NCBI GenBank assembly: GCA_008360955.1
Contig: LUCM01008236.1
Coordinates: 26,486 to 90,485, forward strand
Direction: 5' to 3'
From: Fasciolopsis buskii
Taxonomy: Eukaryota > Platyhelminthes > Trematoda > Plagiorchiida > Fasciolidae
DNA: 64,000 nt
Under the pieces are notes generated by a model. It was not told where the DNA came from. It made no database searches and worked only from the letters and a program-made list of their open reading frames with translations. How positions within the stretch are numbered: position 1 is the first letter of the stretch; each line of letters begins with the position of its first letter. The translations under genes were made by a program, and so were the position numbers. Of the stretch, positions 51,501-63,280 are shown piece by piece.

Positions 51501-52771
51501 TAATATTATGACGAAATAATTGGTCACACAGTATTATGTCCGGTGCATCCATAAGGGAGAAAGTTTTAAATGCAAGAAAAGCAGTCTCTGTTGACTTAGT
51601 TTAGAAATCAGTCGCAAGTCTGTCTGCTTTCGGCAACGAACAACGAAGACCAGTTGCAACTTATTTCTTACAAAGCAAAAAAAATGTTCATATAGAAAAA
51701 CCCAAAAGTTTTGATTGTTTCATCCATCGCTATGTGGCATACCACGGACAACGATAAACCTTACGCTTTGAATTCATTCAGCTACTAGATACAAGCAAAA
51801 TCAGGCCGATGAAAAAGTTTGGGTAATTATCAGTCGATCTGCACAAAGAATATGCATGAGGGCACGTATGTGAAAAAAAGGAGAAACGGCGCATATTATG
51901 TGCGAATCAGCGTCGCAGGCTCTATTCTTTAGCGGTGTCCAATATCGTTTAGAGGAGCAGCCCGTCAACTGAGCTTTTCTGTCTCTTCCCATGTCCTGCA
52001 ATCTGTTTCAATTCCGCCTTCCAAATCAGTTTTTTTGCTTTTCATCAGACCTTCCCCACCATCACACTGACCAAGGTTTTGATTGCAGCGATTTTCTGGA
52101 CAGTGTGTGCTAACGTTTTGGTAATGGACCATGAATTTATGTGTACGTTCCAGCATATCGAAGAAAAATGCGAAATATCCGCAGTTCTTAAACCATAGAA
52201 TACACAAAAATTCTAATGAAATTTACCTTGAGCGTTTGCCATGAAAACTGTTTTTTTCTCACAACGTTTAGTCTCGTGATATTCAGGAATTACTTGCGTC
52301 ATCCCAGCTGCCCAAGTGCTGAATTTTGTTTCTAACTAAGTGGTGAATAAAGGCCATTTCGACGAGGTTTATGAATAAATGCTGTCTAGTAGGGGTATTT
52401 AGGAAATCCTCGGGAAGTCACCGGTTGCCACGTAGCCAACGTAAAAATGAAAGCTTCGTCAAATTCACATGCGTCATCGTTCGAATTCCAAACATCCTAA
52501 TGTGTTGCTAGTCACGTTTGCGTCAATTCCCGGGACGGAAATATTTGGTATATTTTCCGCTTAACAAATCAAAAGGAAATTCCTGTTAGGATTTGGTCGT
52601 ACTCGAAATAAAATTCTTTCCCTACTTTGATAGGAAGAGATTTCTCAATTTTCTATATTTTTGCTCAAGATATATGAAAGAGAAAATCAGTCATTTCATG
52701 GCTAAGGCATGACGGGAGCACCTTGCAACTGTTTCATCCTTGTTAAGAATCATTAGTAGTGCATATCCATT
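48516..52771. other. No recognisable gene
   Basis: Nothing supportable is seen on either strand. Open stretches at 49155-49726 and 51316-52207 have no recognisable features. Confidence 0.45.
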
Positions 52772-52843
52772 GCTCTCGAAATGAGACACGAACCCGGGAC
52801 GAGAGAATATTAGTCGATCGCTTTAACCATTTCGCCACTGAGC
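52772..52843 (-). repeat. tRNA-like segment (SINE head or tRNA relic)
   Basis: On the minus strand gctcagtggcgaaatggtta gives a near-perfect A box (tggcgaaatgg). gggttcgtgtc, about 45 bases later, gives a B box with the conserved GGTTCG core. The length (72 bases) fits a tRNA body, but the 3' strand no longer closes a good acceptor stem. Its right edge lies about 50 bases from another, oppositely oriented tRNA-like segment. Confidence 0.5.
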
Positions 52844-52895
52844 AGGTTGTCAGCGGGCACAATAACATATGGTGAAGTTCAGCAAATCTTTAAGG

Positions 52896-52968
52896 ACCTG
52901 CCCTTTGGCACAATGAGTAAAGCGTGCATTTCATACGCGATCTTCCTAAGTTCGCGTCCCAGTAGGCG
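52896..52968 (+). repeat. tRNA-like segment (SINE head or tRNA relic)
   Basis: tggcacaatgagtaaagcg resembles an A box and its D-loop. The following gtgcatttcatacgcga is an anticodon-arm-like stretch, and agttcgcgtccc is an altered B box. The stems are imperfect. The layout (NNCTCAGT-type head, then GCG, then GTTCG) matches the degenerate tRNA-like segment next to it in opposite orientation. Confidence 0.45.
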
Positions 52969-54768
52969 AGTGAATGGTATACGCCTCTGATGATTCCGAA
53001 CAGAAACGAAACACTTGCAATATGCTTCGACTGATTTTTAAGGGTGACCTGAGCACTGGTATCACACGATGAATAATTTTGTAACCCACTAGTAAAGAAA
53101 ATAGGTTTTACCTTCAAGGTTCTGGAATAATCAAGTATGTGGACTAATATTTTACATCTTTCAACAATTTGCATCGTATTTGTTTGTTCAAACACGTAAA
53201 TAACCTAAAGTTTGCAAGTTTCTTTATTTGTTCCTCTCAAAATAAGTATGGTTTTACATTCAAACGACCATGAACTAAGGTTTAACGTTAATCCACATAG
53301 GAGATGAAAAAATAAATCCAAAAATAGAAAAAATTGCTGCCTTACTAACCCAGACTTCACGATATTCCTGGTCGCTCTAGAATCGAAAAGTAAGAAATTA
53401 TTTTCTTCCGTTTCTATTCAGCTACGCGACATCTACGTCATGTAGACATATTCGAAAATAACCGATACTGTATGTGACGTCAAGGGACGAAAACCTAATA
53501 CGTAATCGGGAAATGACGACCCATTCCGATTGACTGCATGCACGGTGAAGATCAGAACAAAACTCCCGCTGCTGTAGCACAAACAACCGGCGACTGTGAA
53601 TTTGCAGCGGGACCTTAATCTTAATCGAACAAGCAAACTCGCCCCATCAAACTGAGTGTAACAGATTGCGTTGCTAGCAGGCGCCATAATGTTACCAGGC
53701 CTATATACACACATTATCTAGTGGTTTGCGATGCTGTGACCAGTGGAATTATGTTGAGTTGTTGGTGGAATGGTGATCAAGTTGTCCACAAATTTGCGCT
53801 AGCATAGAGCACGTATGCACACGCAAATTTTAATGCACTGAAGGCACACCAGTAATGGGGATTTGAAACTGGACTGAAAACGCCAGATGGCATCACTGTG
53901 CAGGTGCAAGCATTTGGGAGTGCGTTTCAACCATTTAGCTAAGAAAATAAGATAAAATGGGCATTTAAAGGTGTGAAAGAAAACAACGATTCTCTCACAG
54001 GTGGTAACACCTTGTAACATCCGCGCTCCAATGTACACTACTGTGATTGTTGCATTTGGACAGCCGGGGGTCAGTTTAAGCTAACTTATCCACGATCAAG
54101 TTGGTCTAACTCTTCCAGTAACTGCCATGAAATTTGAATGGTGATCATTAAAACGTTCTATTGGACTATACCTAAGGATTACCTTGGTTTATTCCTTCGC
54201 TGGTGATAATACCGGCAATCCAGGACCGTGCAAGGATAGATAGTTACGATTAACTTATTATAGAAGCTTAAAAATTGTCATGCGAAGCAACCAAAATTCA
54301 GTATTCCATACCATCTCTTTGTCCATAAAATTGTTGAGCCTGTGACTGTTTGATGTATGATTCGAAGGGACAGTTCGCGGCATTGTATTCAGTGCCGTCG
54401 TATAGGCTAATTTGCCCGGACCGACCCACGTCATATCCCATCGTTATTTTCGCAGAATATATAAACCACATTCAGTCACATTCACCCCACAGACTCTCAA
54501 CATGCCAGACTTGTAGATTCACCTCTAACATTCTTCAGCAAGTTTGATCTGTTGTCTTAGATAATTCATTTCGATTTCAGTTGGTTCCAAAACAATTACT
54601 GACTTGAACTTATCTTTGCTGGACATAATTTGCTGAGGCAACTGAACTGAATGATAACGAGTAAGTGTGTACAGTGGTCAGGTTTGAATCAGGTGTTTAG
54701 AAAAACTTTCAAGCATTTCTATTAAACTGAGGAAAAGTCGATTCGGAATATCGGAATGAACTGAAATC
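52969..54768. other. No recognisable gene
   Basis: No supportable exon. The 93-codon minus-strand open stretch at 53433-53714 and the 101-codon one at 52890-53195 are unrecognised; the latter overlaps the tRNA-like segment, which argues against coding. Confidence 0.4.
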
Positions 54769-54945
54769 ATGGAAAGACGGGACAGAAAAACAAACAACAG
54801 TCAGGGGAAGCAGAAGAATGTGACCGCAAAACAGGCATACGAGGAACTGCGAGAGCGCAGATTACGAGCTCAACTAAAACGGAGATTGAAAGAATTTGAG
54901 TTGCACGCCCGATTCCAGCTACAACAATTCAAATATCATGATTGA
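54769..54945 (+). CDS. Hypothetical 58-residue basic helical microprotein
   Basis: A short ATG-to-TGA frame with a good initiation context (A at -3, G at +4) and an in-frame stop 12 bases upstream, so 54769 is the natural start. The product has 10 Arg, 7 Lys, 6 Glu and 2 Asp, with no Cys, Trp or Pro. It has a polar N-terminus (about residues 1-19) followed by a continuous amphipathic helix over residues 20-55, including YEELRERRLRAQLKRRLKEF. Such a composition is unlikely by chance in AT-rich DNA, which makes this the best small-gene candidate in the window. It may be a single-exon gene or an exon that happens to end in a stop. The size and layout (basic tail plus one long helix) recall small helical partner proteins such as the vasohibin-binding protein, but residue similarity is too weak to claim that. 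No poly(A) signal was found nearby. Confidence 0.4.
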   Translation: MERRDRKTNNSQGKQKNVTAKQAYEELRERRLRAQLKRRLKEFELHARFQLQQFKYHD

Positions 54946-57853
54946 TCAGTTGCCTTATTTAATGACATCCGTCTTTCCGTTCCTGGAATCAAATGTTTTA
55001 CACTTAGTGTCTAGTTCGTTCCCAATCGTAACAAATCCATCAGTTTCCAGTGTGTCATCAAAATACCGGAAGTAACTTGCACACCCACTAGTCCGCTGAT
55101 GACTACAGTTACCCACCTACTGTTCGTTAATTCATATTAAAAAGAGTGGAAAACATCTACCTCAGATTACAACATTTTATTATGTTTCGGCGGACTTATT
55201 CGTCAACAAAAACTTCGAAATCGATGGTCTTTCCTAAGTCTGGCGAACTTGAGCTCTTTCTGTTCACAGTTGACCGGCCACAACCCAGCAAGACCACCTA
55301 ATTCCGCTAGGAGATGATGAACGACGATAACCCCAAAATGTTATCCCAACACAAATCGTTACTTCATTTCATAAAACATTTGTCCAATCGGGAGTTTATG
55401 TCCCGCTTATTTTGTCCAATCCGGTTTGATTTTGCCTGCTTTATGTTTTTTCATTTGTGTTGTGCTGTAATATCGAATGCAGCCTGACTACATAACTGAC
55501 AGAATACTCATTGCCATGTTGTCTATCTTCCCGTCGTACGGCATAGCTTCGAATTCGCTGTGATTATGGATAGTTAGGTAGGAAAAACTGGAGCACATTT
55601 CGATGACCTTGTCCAAAGCGAACAAGATGCAATCCAGAATCCTATTCAGCTTGTAGCATTTGCTTATTAATTTTTGCCCTACAACGTAAATTAATTTGCT
55701 AATTGTGACCTCACCGGTAGTGTCCGTTTTTTGGCACTGTCGCCAAATCCAGTTATCTGTTTGTACTGGATTCCGTGGATATTCAGTCGCACTAACTGCA
55801 AAAAGACGAAAAGTACTATCAATTATTGCATTTGTTTTGCATGTATTACATTGAACTTAAGAAACGATATTCACCTTGCATTCACCAGATCAATTTGTTC
55901 TTTTCCAAAGTAGTAAGCTTTTTTGGGAAAGTTCGAAATAAGTGAAAAATAGGAGACCAGAAAATTAGAGAACACAAATTTATTTTACAGAATTTTTTGA
56001 TTTCAGATGCCTTGATTGGTGTGAAGCAGAAAACAAGAAGAACGTTAGTTTTCTACCACATAGTACCAAATAACCATCATCACCACCATTTCCAAAAGAT
56101 AGGAGATTGAACGGGTTTGGACAGAACATTACGCAACAGTTGTTACCTGGATGTCATTCGGTATTCCTCACTGATGGCACATCAAACACCGGTGCCTCAC
56201 TAAGTCGGTTGTCATACTTTAAGCACCCACTAGATAAAAAAGGATTTTTCAACAAAATTTGAATAATCCAAGTTGATTTGCTATTTCGAGTACACTAAGT
56301 GTAAATCATAGAAAGTTACCGGCTTTCTTGTTTGTTGGAAGGTGCAGAAGGCCAAGATGCAAAGTCTGATGCAAAATCAATAATTGTGACATAACGCGGT
56401 AAATCTGATCTAAGCCGGTTTGTTGTACTCCTTGGATGTCTGAACATTGGCCGAAAATAAATCGTTTATCGAAAGTTTTCAGACTCATAATGATTCACAA
56501 AGCAGCCTCAGTACAAATGTTACCATAGAAATCTGGGAAAACGGCGTGAAATGTTTCTTCCTTCTTCGGTATTACTAACGGAGATGTTAGTTCAGTGTAT
56601 GCTGCCCGCGTTTGGGAACGGGAATAAATGAAGTACAGATCGTGCCAAAAGTCTTGCAACAAACACCTTCCGCTTTAGTAGGCAAAAAAATAAATAGGCA
56701 AATGCTTGAATTTGTATTTCTGTTCTCCGGGACGGACTGAAGATTGTTTTCAACGATAGACAACAAGCTTTGGAGAAACCTGGCTAACAAATAGGCTAGC
56801 AATTTCGTGATATCACTTTGGTCAAAATATGTATATATTTTCCATGGCGTATTACGACTAAACCAACAGAAATCAAGAGAAATGCTCTCACAACAATTTA
56901 AATTATGTTTTGCTATAAATCCAGCATCAAAGAACAACGGCAATGATGGGCTCACCACTGCCTTTGAGTAATACTTCGGTCATTTTGGTAAGGGATCCAG
57001 CGCTCTTACGCCATACTCCAAGAAGTTCCAGAATTTACTAGCATTATCTACCGATCAAAATTATTGTCTCAGGCCATCAGATATTCGCTGGATGGAATCA
57101 AGATTCAGGCTATTATATGATTTTATGTGTAATGTGCTCTGAAACTAAGTGTGCTTTCATGCAATTTAAGCCAGATTAAAAGAAAATCACCCAACCCAAG
57201 ACAGCTTGTTTACTACGCTCTAGTAGAATGGAATTTGGAGTTTTATTTGGTGATACGGTCTTTCCTTTACATTGTTTGCTTTTCGAGAGTCAAGGAAAAT
57301 CTTCACCACCACAAGGACAAAACCACCCCTGTCTTTAGTACATTCTCTTTTGGTATGCTTGTAAAACTTTCGTCATTTTCTTCTTGTAAAAGTGAAAAAA
57401 TTGAACGGGAATAAGAATGCCGGGCAAATGTTTCAAAAATTTCTTTCTGAGCATAACAAATTTGCAAATGCCTTCCAGGTAACCATAGGCCATACTATCG
57501 CCAAAATTAACCAGGTCATCAGATAAAGGGGCTGCATTTTTTTCTGTTTTTTGTGCATGACGATTATATTTTTTGCTTTGTTGTACGACTAATCCATACC
57601 TAAAATCCATTGACATTTGGAGTGTTAAAATAGTGTTCGGCTCCATAAGGACAGCGGCATATGAAATACTGGTGATGCTGCGCATATGAGTTAGATTAGG
57701 GAAAATTTGTAGTTATACTTTGATGTAAATCAAAGTTACTCTGTGGTAATCATTGCATGTGATTGGTTTCTTCCATAAACTACGTGCTTCTTGGATAGTT
57801 TATTCGTTTAGAAGGGTGTAAATGGTAGTTTTACTTAGTTTAAAACTTTGAAT
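54946..57853. other. No confident gene
   Basis: Nothing is recognised. A 123-codon minus-strand open stretch (56587-56958) begins at an ATG and is rich in Phe, Leu, Ser and Cys. It has no motif I know and could be chance. Confidence 0.4.
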
Positions 57854-57866
57854 AAAGTTAAACAAA
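57854..57866. repeat. Target-site duplication, left copy
   Basis: aaagttaaacaaa occurs here and again at 58129-58141, directly flanking the fold-back element. Confidence 0.8.
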
Positions 57867-58128
57867 TATCCGGACCAAACGACGTAAGGAGTGTATCGAA
57901 AAATCGATGCGCCATGTATTGGTTTTTATTGTGAATGATATAATATTAATAACACAGCGTTGTTGGTAGATGTAATGCGCCAACGTTTCGACTACCGTGG
58001 GTAGTCTTTCTCAAGGCAAGATTTGATTGTAAAACTTGCCTTGAGAAAGACTACCCACGGTAGTCGAAACGTTGGCGCATTACATCTACCAACAACGCTG
58101 TGTTATTAATATTATATCATTCACAATA
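57867..58128. mobile_element. Fold-back element, young copy (about 262 bases)
   Basis: A non-coding insertion whose ends are marked by a 13-base direct duplication of the target. After a leader of about 58 bases (shared with the 18.1-kb copy) it is an inverted repeat. The arms are 57925-58020 and 58035-58130, 96 bases each and identical in every position when one is reverse-complemented. The outer two bases extend into the flanking duplication, and the spacer is 14 bases. Each arm carries cttgagaaa, the stem gactacc/ggtagtc with loop cac, then gaaacgttgg. This arrangement resembles the hammerhead-like motif in the terminal repeats of Penelope-like retroelements, though the CTGATGA half of a true hammerhead core is not intact. 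It needs an enzyme encoded elsewhere to move. Confidence 0.85.
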
Positions 58129-58141
58129 AAAGTTAAACAAA
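58129..58141. repeat. Target-site duplication, right copy
   Basis: Identical to 57854-57866. Confidence 0.8.
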
Positions 58142-61100
58142 ACTTTAAAATGATCGATGTTTTACAATCAGTTCATTTTGGTCTAGACAGATGTACAAAG
58201 GGCTTTAATGTGTGTTGATCTTTGCTTAACTGTCACAGTAAAAATGTACACGTCGCATTTAAATGACCTTGACACAAGGTCAACTTCATAAAAGCCAATA
58301 GGCTTTCTGAAAAAAATTTATTTCTCTTGTATCAATCATTATCATTAAACCGGAGTTATCGCTGAATACCCCAGTCAACAAATAATTATATTGCATCTAA
58401 AAATACGAGGGTAGATTTGGGCAAATATTCAATCAAGTAAGTGCTTCTGTTGGACAAAGGAGTTTGGCATCGATTACGAACTGTTCAGACAACCAAGGTC
58501 ACTCATTTTTAACTGCCCTAAGTGAGGCCGTGGAACACTTACATTAAGGGAAAATTGTAAATGCATTCGTGATATTTGATAATGCTTCTTTATACCCCGC
58601 AAGTAAGTCAGTCTTTGAATGGATCAGTCGGCGGTACCTACATATCACTAGTAGCTTCGAATGAAACAGCCACATCTGCAGCCATATCTTTCCATTTGTT
58701 TCACTGAGCAACCAAAAGTCACTACTACTCTATTCAGGGACCTATTCATTTGTAGATAAAACCAGTTTTGTGTTTTCCACTATTACAAGCCGCAATCATA
58801 TCTGAATCCATATTTCAATCACATTTTAATTATAGTTGTGTGTTCTGGAAAATGTGACCGTTGCAAATCCGTTCACCGTCTATTTGAGAAAAATGATGAT
58901 GTCAAAATCTAATTAAAGGAATTTCAAAAGTTTTATCCAAAAAACGTTTTCACTACTATTTGGATCCAAAGTGGTAATGACTAATCAAGCATGCCTCTGA
59001 TCAACTTGAGAAACTAAAACAAGCTTCCGCGCACAGATGAGAATTGCCTTCCTGTCGGCTAGTATCCACTTTTTCGATAGTTTCCCTGTTTTCTGACCCG
59101 TCTTATTTGTGCACGGTCACGTCAGGTCCCATACGCCTCATAAAACAGGTTAATTCACGACCAAATCTTCTGAATATTGACCTGTTCCTCACCGGTCTGT
59201 TCCTCTTCATTCCCATATCACCAACTGACTGCTTGTTCCAATCTCTGTGCGCCACAGTGGACAAATGTGAGTCACGATATGTCATGGCATGACTAAGTTA
59301 GATCTGTCGCCCAGGCAAGTAGACCACAGAACTCAGTAAGTCTCAAAAGGTGTCTTCTATGCGAATCATGCAAATAGTTGTGTTGGAAAACCCCGAGCAA
59401 GCTAGTCCAAGCGAACAACAGAAATTCCCTTAAATTATTTTCGTCCGCAATCTGGTGCCACGGGCAACGGTCGAAACATTTCTTGCTTTTTTACCTGAAT
59501 AAGGAAAAAGTATCTTAGGTTTATCCTTTGTGACAGCCAGCTTCCCATATCATCCGAGAACTTAGTCCACTTCTTCAAAACTCGTGTGAATGGTCATGGA
59601 TGCTTTCGTTTTCTTTTTTTTCTGGAAAATCAATAAACAAGCCAATTGGAAGCTTAGTTCGATGATCCTAATTCACAGGGCCGCCAGAAAAGGAGAGCGG
59701 CATCGTTAATGCTTCTCCGCCACATTTACCTGAACAAATTAAATGAATTTAACTTCGGAAAGCGAACTGGAAGTTTCGATTTCCGTGTCACTTGAACGCA
59801 GTAACACATGGACAAAGGGTGATAACCATTCCGATCACCCATAAGTCGAGTTGCCAAGGCTAAAAGTTTAGATCCCACGCTGAAAAGATAAGATCAGAAT
59901 GGCATTTGTGAACCGGAACAGAGCATAGGTAAACAATAAAGATTTTATAAAATGTCAATTTTAGCTGGAAGAAGTCATATTTGCAGAGTCGCTGAGCACG
60001 TCGACCCTTTCGGGATACGAAGGTCGAAATTGGGATGACTGATTTCCGCCCAACATATGACTACCAGCTACATCACGGAAAATTGCTTCTATCGGCAATA
60101 TTTACCCATAAAGTGTGAGGATTCCTGCCTATCAACAAAAGCATACAAGTCCTAATATACATCCGCTCAAAAATCACTATGGCTGGATCACCCTTTCAGA
60201 ATGAGCCAATGTGGCTGGTCTTGAAATCGTTTGCTCCAGCGCAACGAAGTCTCCGTAAGGCGCGGATACAGGGAACATCAATACATGCACCAAACGAAAC
60301 AGAAATGTCAAAAATAAGTTAGTTTTTGGAATTATTCGAGGTTGCCGCAAGTACTGTGTAACGACAATGTGAGATACGGAAATTCTATAGTCATCCAATA
60401 AACCAATATGGCTTCCTACTGACGGTTTGGTTGTCACGACTTTGATATCGAATAATAGGTTTACGAACAGTCCTGTTAAAGGTCACTTCCATTAAACAAA
60501 ACGTCAATCCCTTACCAGTGATTCGGAATAAGCATTTGGCGAACAATAAGACTGTACGCATGGCAGTTCATATGCGCATTGATTTCTTGTACACCAGGAA
60601 GCCAACTCGGCTGCAGTAAACTAAATATAGCACCCATTAAGGATGCACTGTTCTAGTCACGTCAGACCTAATAAGAAAAGTCATAATGTGTAAAATGTTG
60701 CAATTCTTTCAAGGAAATAAGTTCTTTTTTGCATGCTATCAGCTTATTAGTTTTCTCAATTCACTAGTGGGTACTGCTGCTAGCGTGTTGTGGTGTGAAC
60801 TGCATCAGTCACTGTTAGCTAGCTAACACAAGAGAGGGAAACAAATTTACTGAACAGTCATCAATTTTATATCACTATCGGATGAGGTTACGACTGCAAT
60901 GGAAGATCTCAAACTTTTGAAAGCAAAAGGAGGAGAATAGTTCAAAGGTGCTCACGATCTCGTAGAGGGAATGAAATGTTAAAATCTCCAAAACTATGGA
61001 CGTCACGGTTGGGTAGGCTCCTTTTCCACATCTAAATGTCCAGCTGCTCTCAACAACAACAAATGAAATAAATGATGTAAGCTACTGGTGTTTAGTCACG

Positions 61101-61430
61101 TACGGGAACCTTCTATGACGTCAGTTAAGAGTCCCTCGACAGCTGGATAACGTAAAGTGACTTGCTACTGAAATCTACTGTCACTGAATTCCCCGTCATA
61201 CAGGAAACAAGTTGAACCCTTGCTAACAATCATGCGGCCCTGATTTAGAAGCTGTGAGTCACGCGACAGTCAGAAGTTATTTGTCAAGAATCAATGACAA
61301 GTAATTGTTTGGAACCTAGGGCAACAGGAGTTTCAACGAAACTGTTAATCATTCAAGTGACAATGGTACATTTGCCCATAGTGTACCTGAGCGTAAAGCT
61401 GAACAAATCGAGCCAGCCAATAACGCGACA
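58142..61430. other. No recognisable gene
   Basis: Nothing supportable is seen. Open stretches at 59044-59292 and 60177-60437 have no recognisable features. Confidence 0.45.
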
Positions 61431-61966
61431 TTAATGAATCATTGCTTTTCGCGATAATTCGGGTTGTGCCTCACATAAACTGTATGTTTGTCTTTCGCAG
61501 ACGAAGCGGTTCAAATCCATGTGATTTTTTTTTGCAAATAGCGGGACTGAACAAATCTCCGCTTGGGTATATTCGGTATAAGGTTCAAGGAGGTGTGTTC
61601 CATTCAGATTCTGAAAACTACTCTCAACCGACAGAATAGAGAGGATTAGAGTCAAAGACCAAAAGGCAAGAGTGAGTTTCCAATCTGGTAGCACATAAGT
61701 ATGACCGATTCGATGATACGCGTGAAAGCAAATACAACAAACGTTGCCTGGTGGTAACTGGAAATCGAGGGCAAGGACTGGCGAGGATGCCAGAAAGACA
61801 GCAAAAATGCAGAGTTGTCGAACCCGGTAAAGCTAACGAAGCCAAACAAACAACAAACTTCAAACCCAAACATCAAAGCAGTTCGCAAAGAACACGATAT
61901 CCGAAGGCAGTCGGTTTACTCGGAAAAATCAATGACGTCAAATCTTCGTTTGAGAGCTTCTGAAAT
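61431..61966. other. Overlapping open frames on both strands, possible terminal exon on minus
   Basis: Stops are unusually scarce here. On plus, one frame is open from 61676 to a TGA at about 61966 and is hydrophilic (for example ARMPERQQKCRVVEPGKANE). On minus, a frame of about 133 codons ending at 61431 contains a hydrophobic span (LTLAFWSLTLILSILS), and another ends at 61624. A minus-strand acceptor-like ctcgatttccag places a possible exon start at 61757. Joining it to the exon at 62154-62310 in the phase implied by either donor there leads into the frame that ends at 61624. I cannot decide which frame, if any, is used. Confidence 0.25.
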
Positions 61967-62153
61967 CACAAAAGTCACACATGAACAATTATGAATTTTT
62001 CTTACGGTAATTTACACAATCAACGGGAAGAGAGAGATCTTAGCAATGGCGAACATTGTGGCTAGGCAGAGGAAAAAACGAGATTAAGCTGGACAAAGAA
62101 GAGACAGGTAGAATAAAAGAGCAGGGAAACTCTGAGCAGTAACATGCACTTAC

Positions 62154-62310
62154 TCAACGTACCCCACACCCACTCGATGGCAGGTGGGCAGCCGCGGTCC
62201 CCGAATATCCGGGTGACGCGAACAGACAGGCCAGCAATAGAATCTATTTTGTAGCGAGCGTGTAACTCATGGGATGTGGTGAACGGGTACATGCTCAGGG
62301 AGTCCAGCCG
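62154..62310 (-). CDS. Probable internal exon of an unidentified gene
   Basis: On the minus strand a strong acceptor (cgttcttttctgctttag) precedes a frame open throughout. It begins RLDSLSMYPFTTSHELHARY and continues to a VTRIFGDRGCPPAIEWVW stretch. It ends at a consensus GTAAGT donor (exon end 62154) or at an alternative GTACGT nine bases earlier (62163); both keep the same phase. The translation is evenly mixed in residue type and lacks the repeat-like bias of chance frames, so I believe it is coding. I do not recognise the family. Upstream exons would lie at higher coordinates and may be outside the window. A possible following exon starts at 61757. Confidence 0.45.
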
Positions 62311-63280
62311 CTAAAGCAGAAAAGAACGATTAGGGTCACCACCAACAAGCCTTCGGTTCTGACAAGAACGCTGACCCCAAGGCACGCGGAGGAGATAGCT
62401 GAGTGGGGCGCCAATGCCTACTCGATCAATTAAGTCTTGCCACCTCGTTTTCCGGCTGAGTGCTAACTCAGATCAACCTCGCGACTGGGAGAACCGGGCT
62501 GCGCGACACCGGCATATCTCCACAAAGTGGTCCTCGAACGCTAGTCTTTTTCTCAGTTTCAAATGAGATCGTGTGAAGCAGTTAATAGATGAGCTGAACT
62601 ACCAGAACAAATGCCTCCAGGAATTATGTTGTGGGGTGATTTAAAATAGTCTGTCAGCCGCTGGTCTTCCAAATGCTTATTATTTCAGATCAGATCCGAT
62701 CTCTGAATTTCAAATTACCGAATTTAGTTAGGCGAATGTTTAATTTATGTAAAACTCTGTCAGCAGCCAATGCCGAATTGTGCACCTACAGACTTGCGAC
62801 ATTATTTACGCCAACATTTCTTTTCCTTTGATATGGGAGCTTTGCATCACCATTTAAGCGCCCCGCGTCACATTTTTGGAGTCAGTGTAAAAAACAAACT
62901 AAAGAGATGTAGCTTTTCGTTCATCGGAACGCAGGTCGCAATTTACTTTTCTAATACTTGTAATCTACCATTTATTGCACATACGCAAGCAACGGTTTTG
63001 CACATCAAAACATAAGTGAACAGAATGATTGATGCAACATCCTAGCACGCAGTCACTTGTGAAATAGGTTGCTCCATTTTTAAATATCATAAACCAACCG
63101 GAGGGTCCGAAGTAACGAAAATAAAATTTTACTCTGTGATAAAATAACAAACTCCCAATTGTCTACAGTAATCACCGCCACGCGCGTAATTTGTTTAATA
63201 GCTAACGACAGCTTTTCAATAGGAACGCTCTTCAACCTGTAGGAATAATATTTCCATTTTAAAAAGCCTTTACATTACAG
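62311..63280. other. No recognisable gene
   Basis: Includes a locally GC-richer patch at about 62370-62530 without identified function. The 81-codon plus-strand open stretch at 62770-63015 has no recognisable features. Confidence 0.4.

Noticed and set aside
53420..53452. Acceptor-like cag followed by ctacgcgaca, reminiscent of LC8 exon 2
   Set aside because: The translation departs from LC8 after two residues and stops early; not a third LC8 copy.
56587..56958. 123-codon minus-strand frame starting with ATG
   Set aside because: Longest frames of this size occur by chance in 64 kb; no motif recognised and composition is Cys/Phe-rich without pattern.
62390..62480. A-box-like tagctgagtgg suggesting another tRNA-like segment
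   Set aside because: No B box at the expected distance and no pairing arms.
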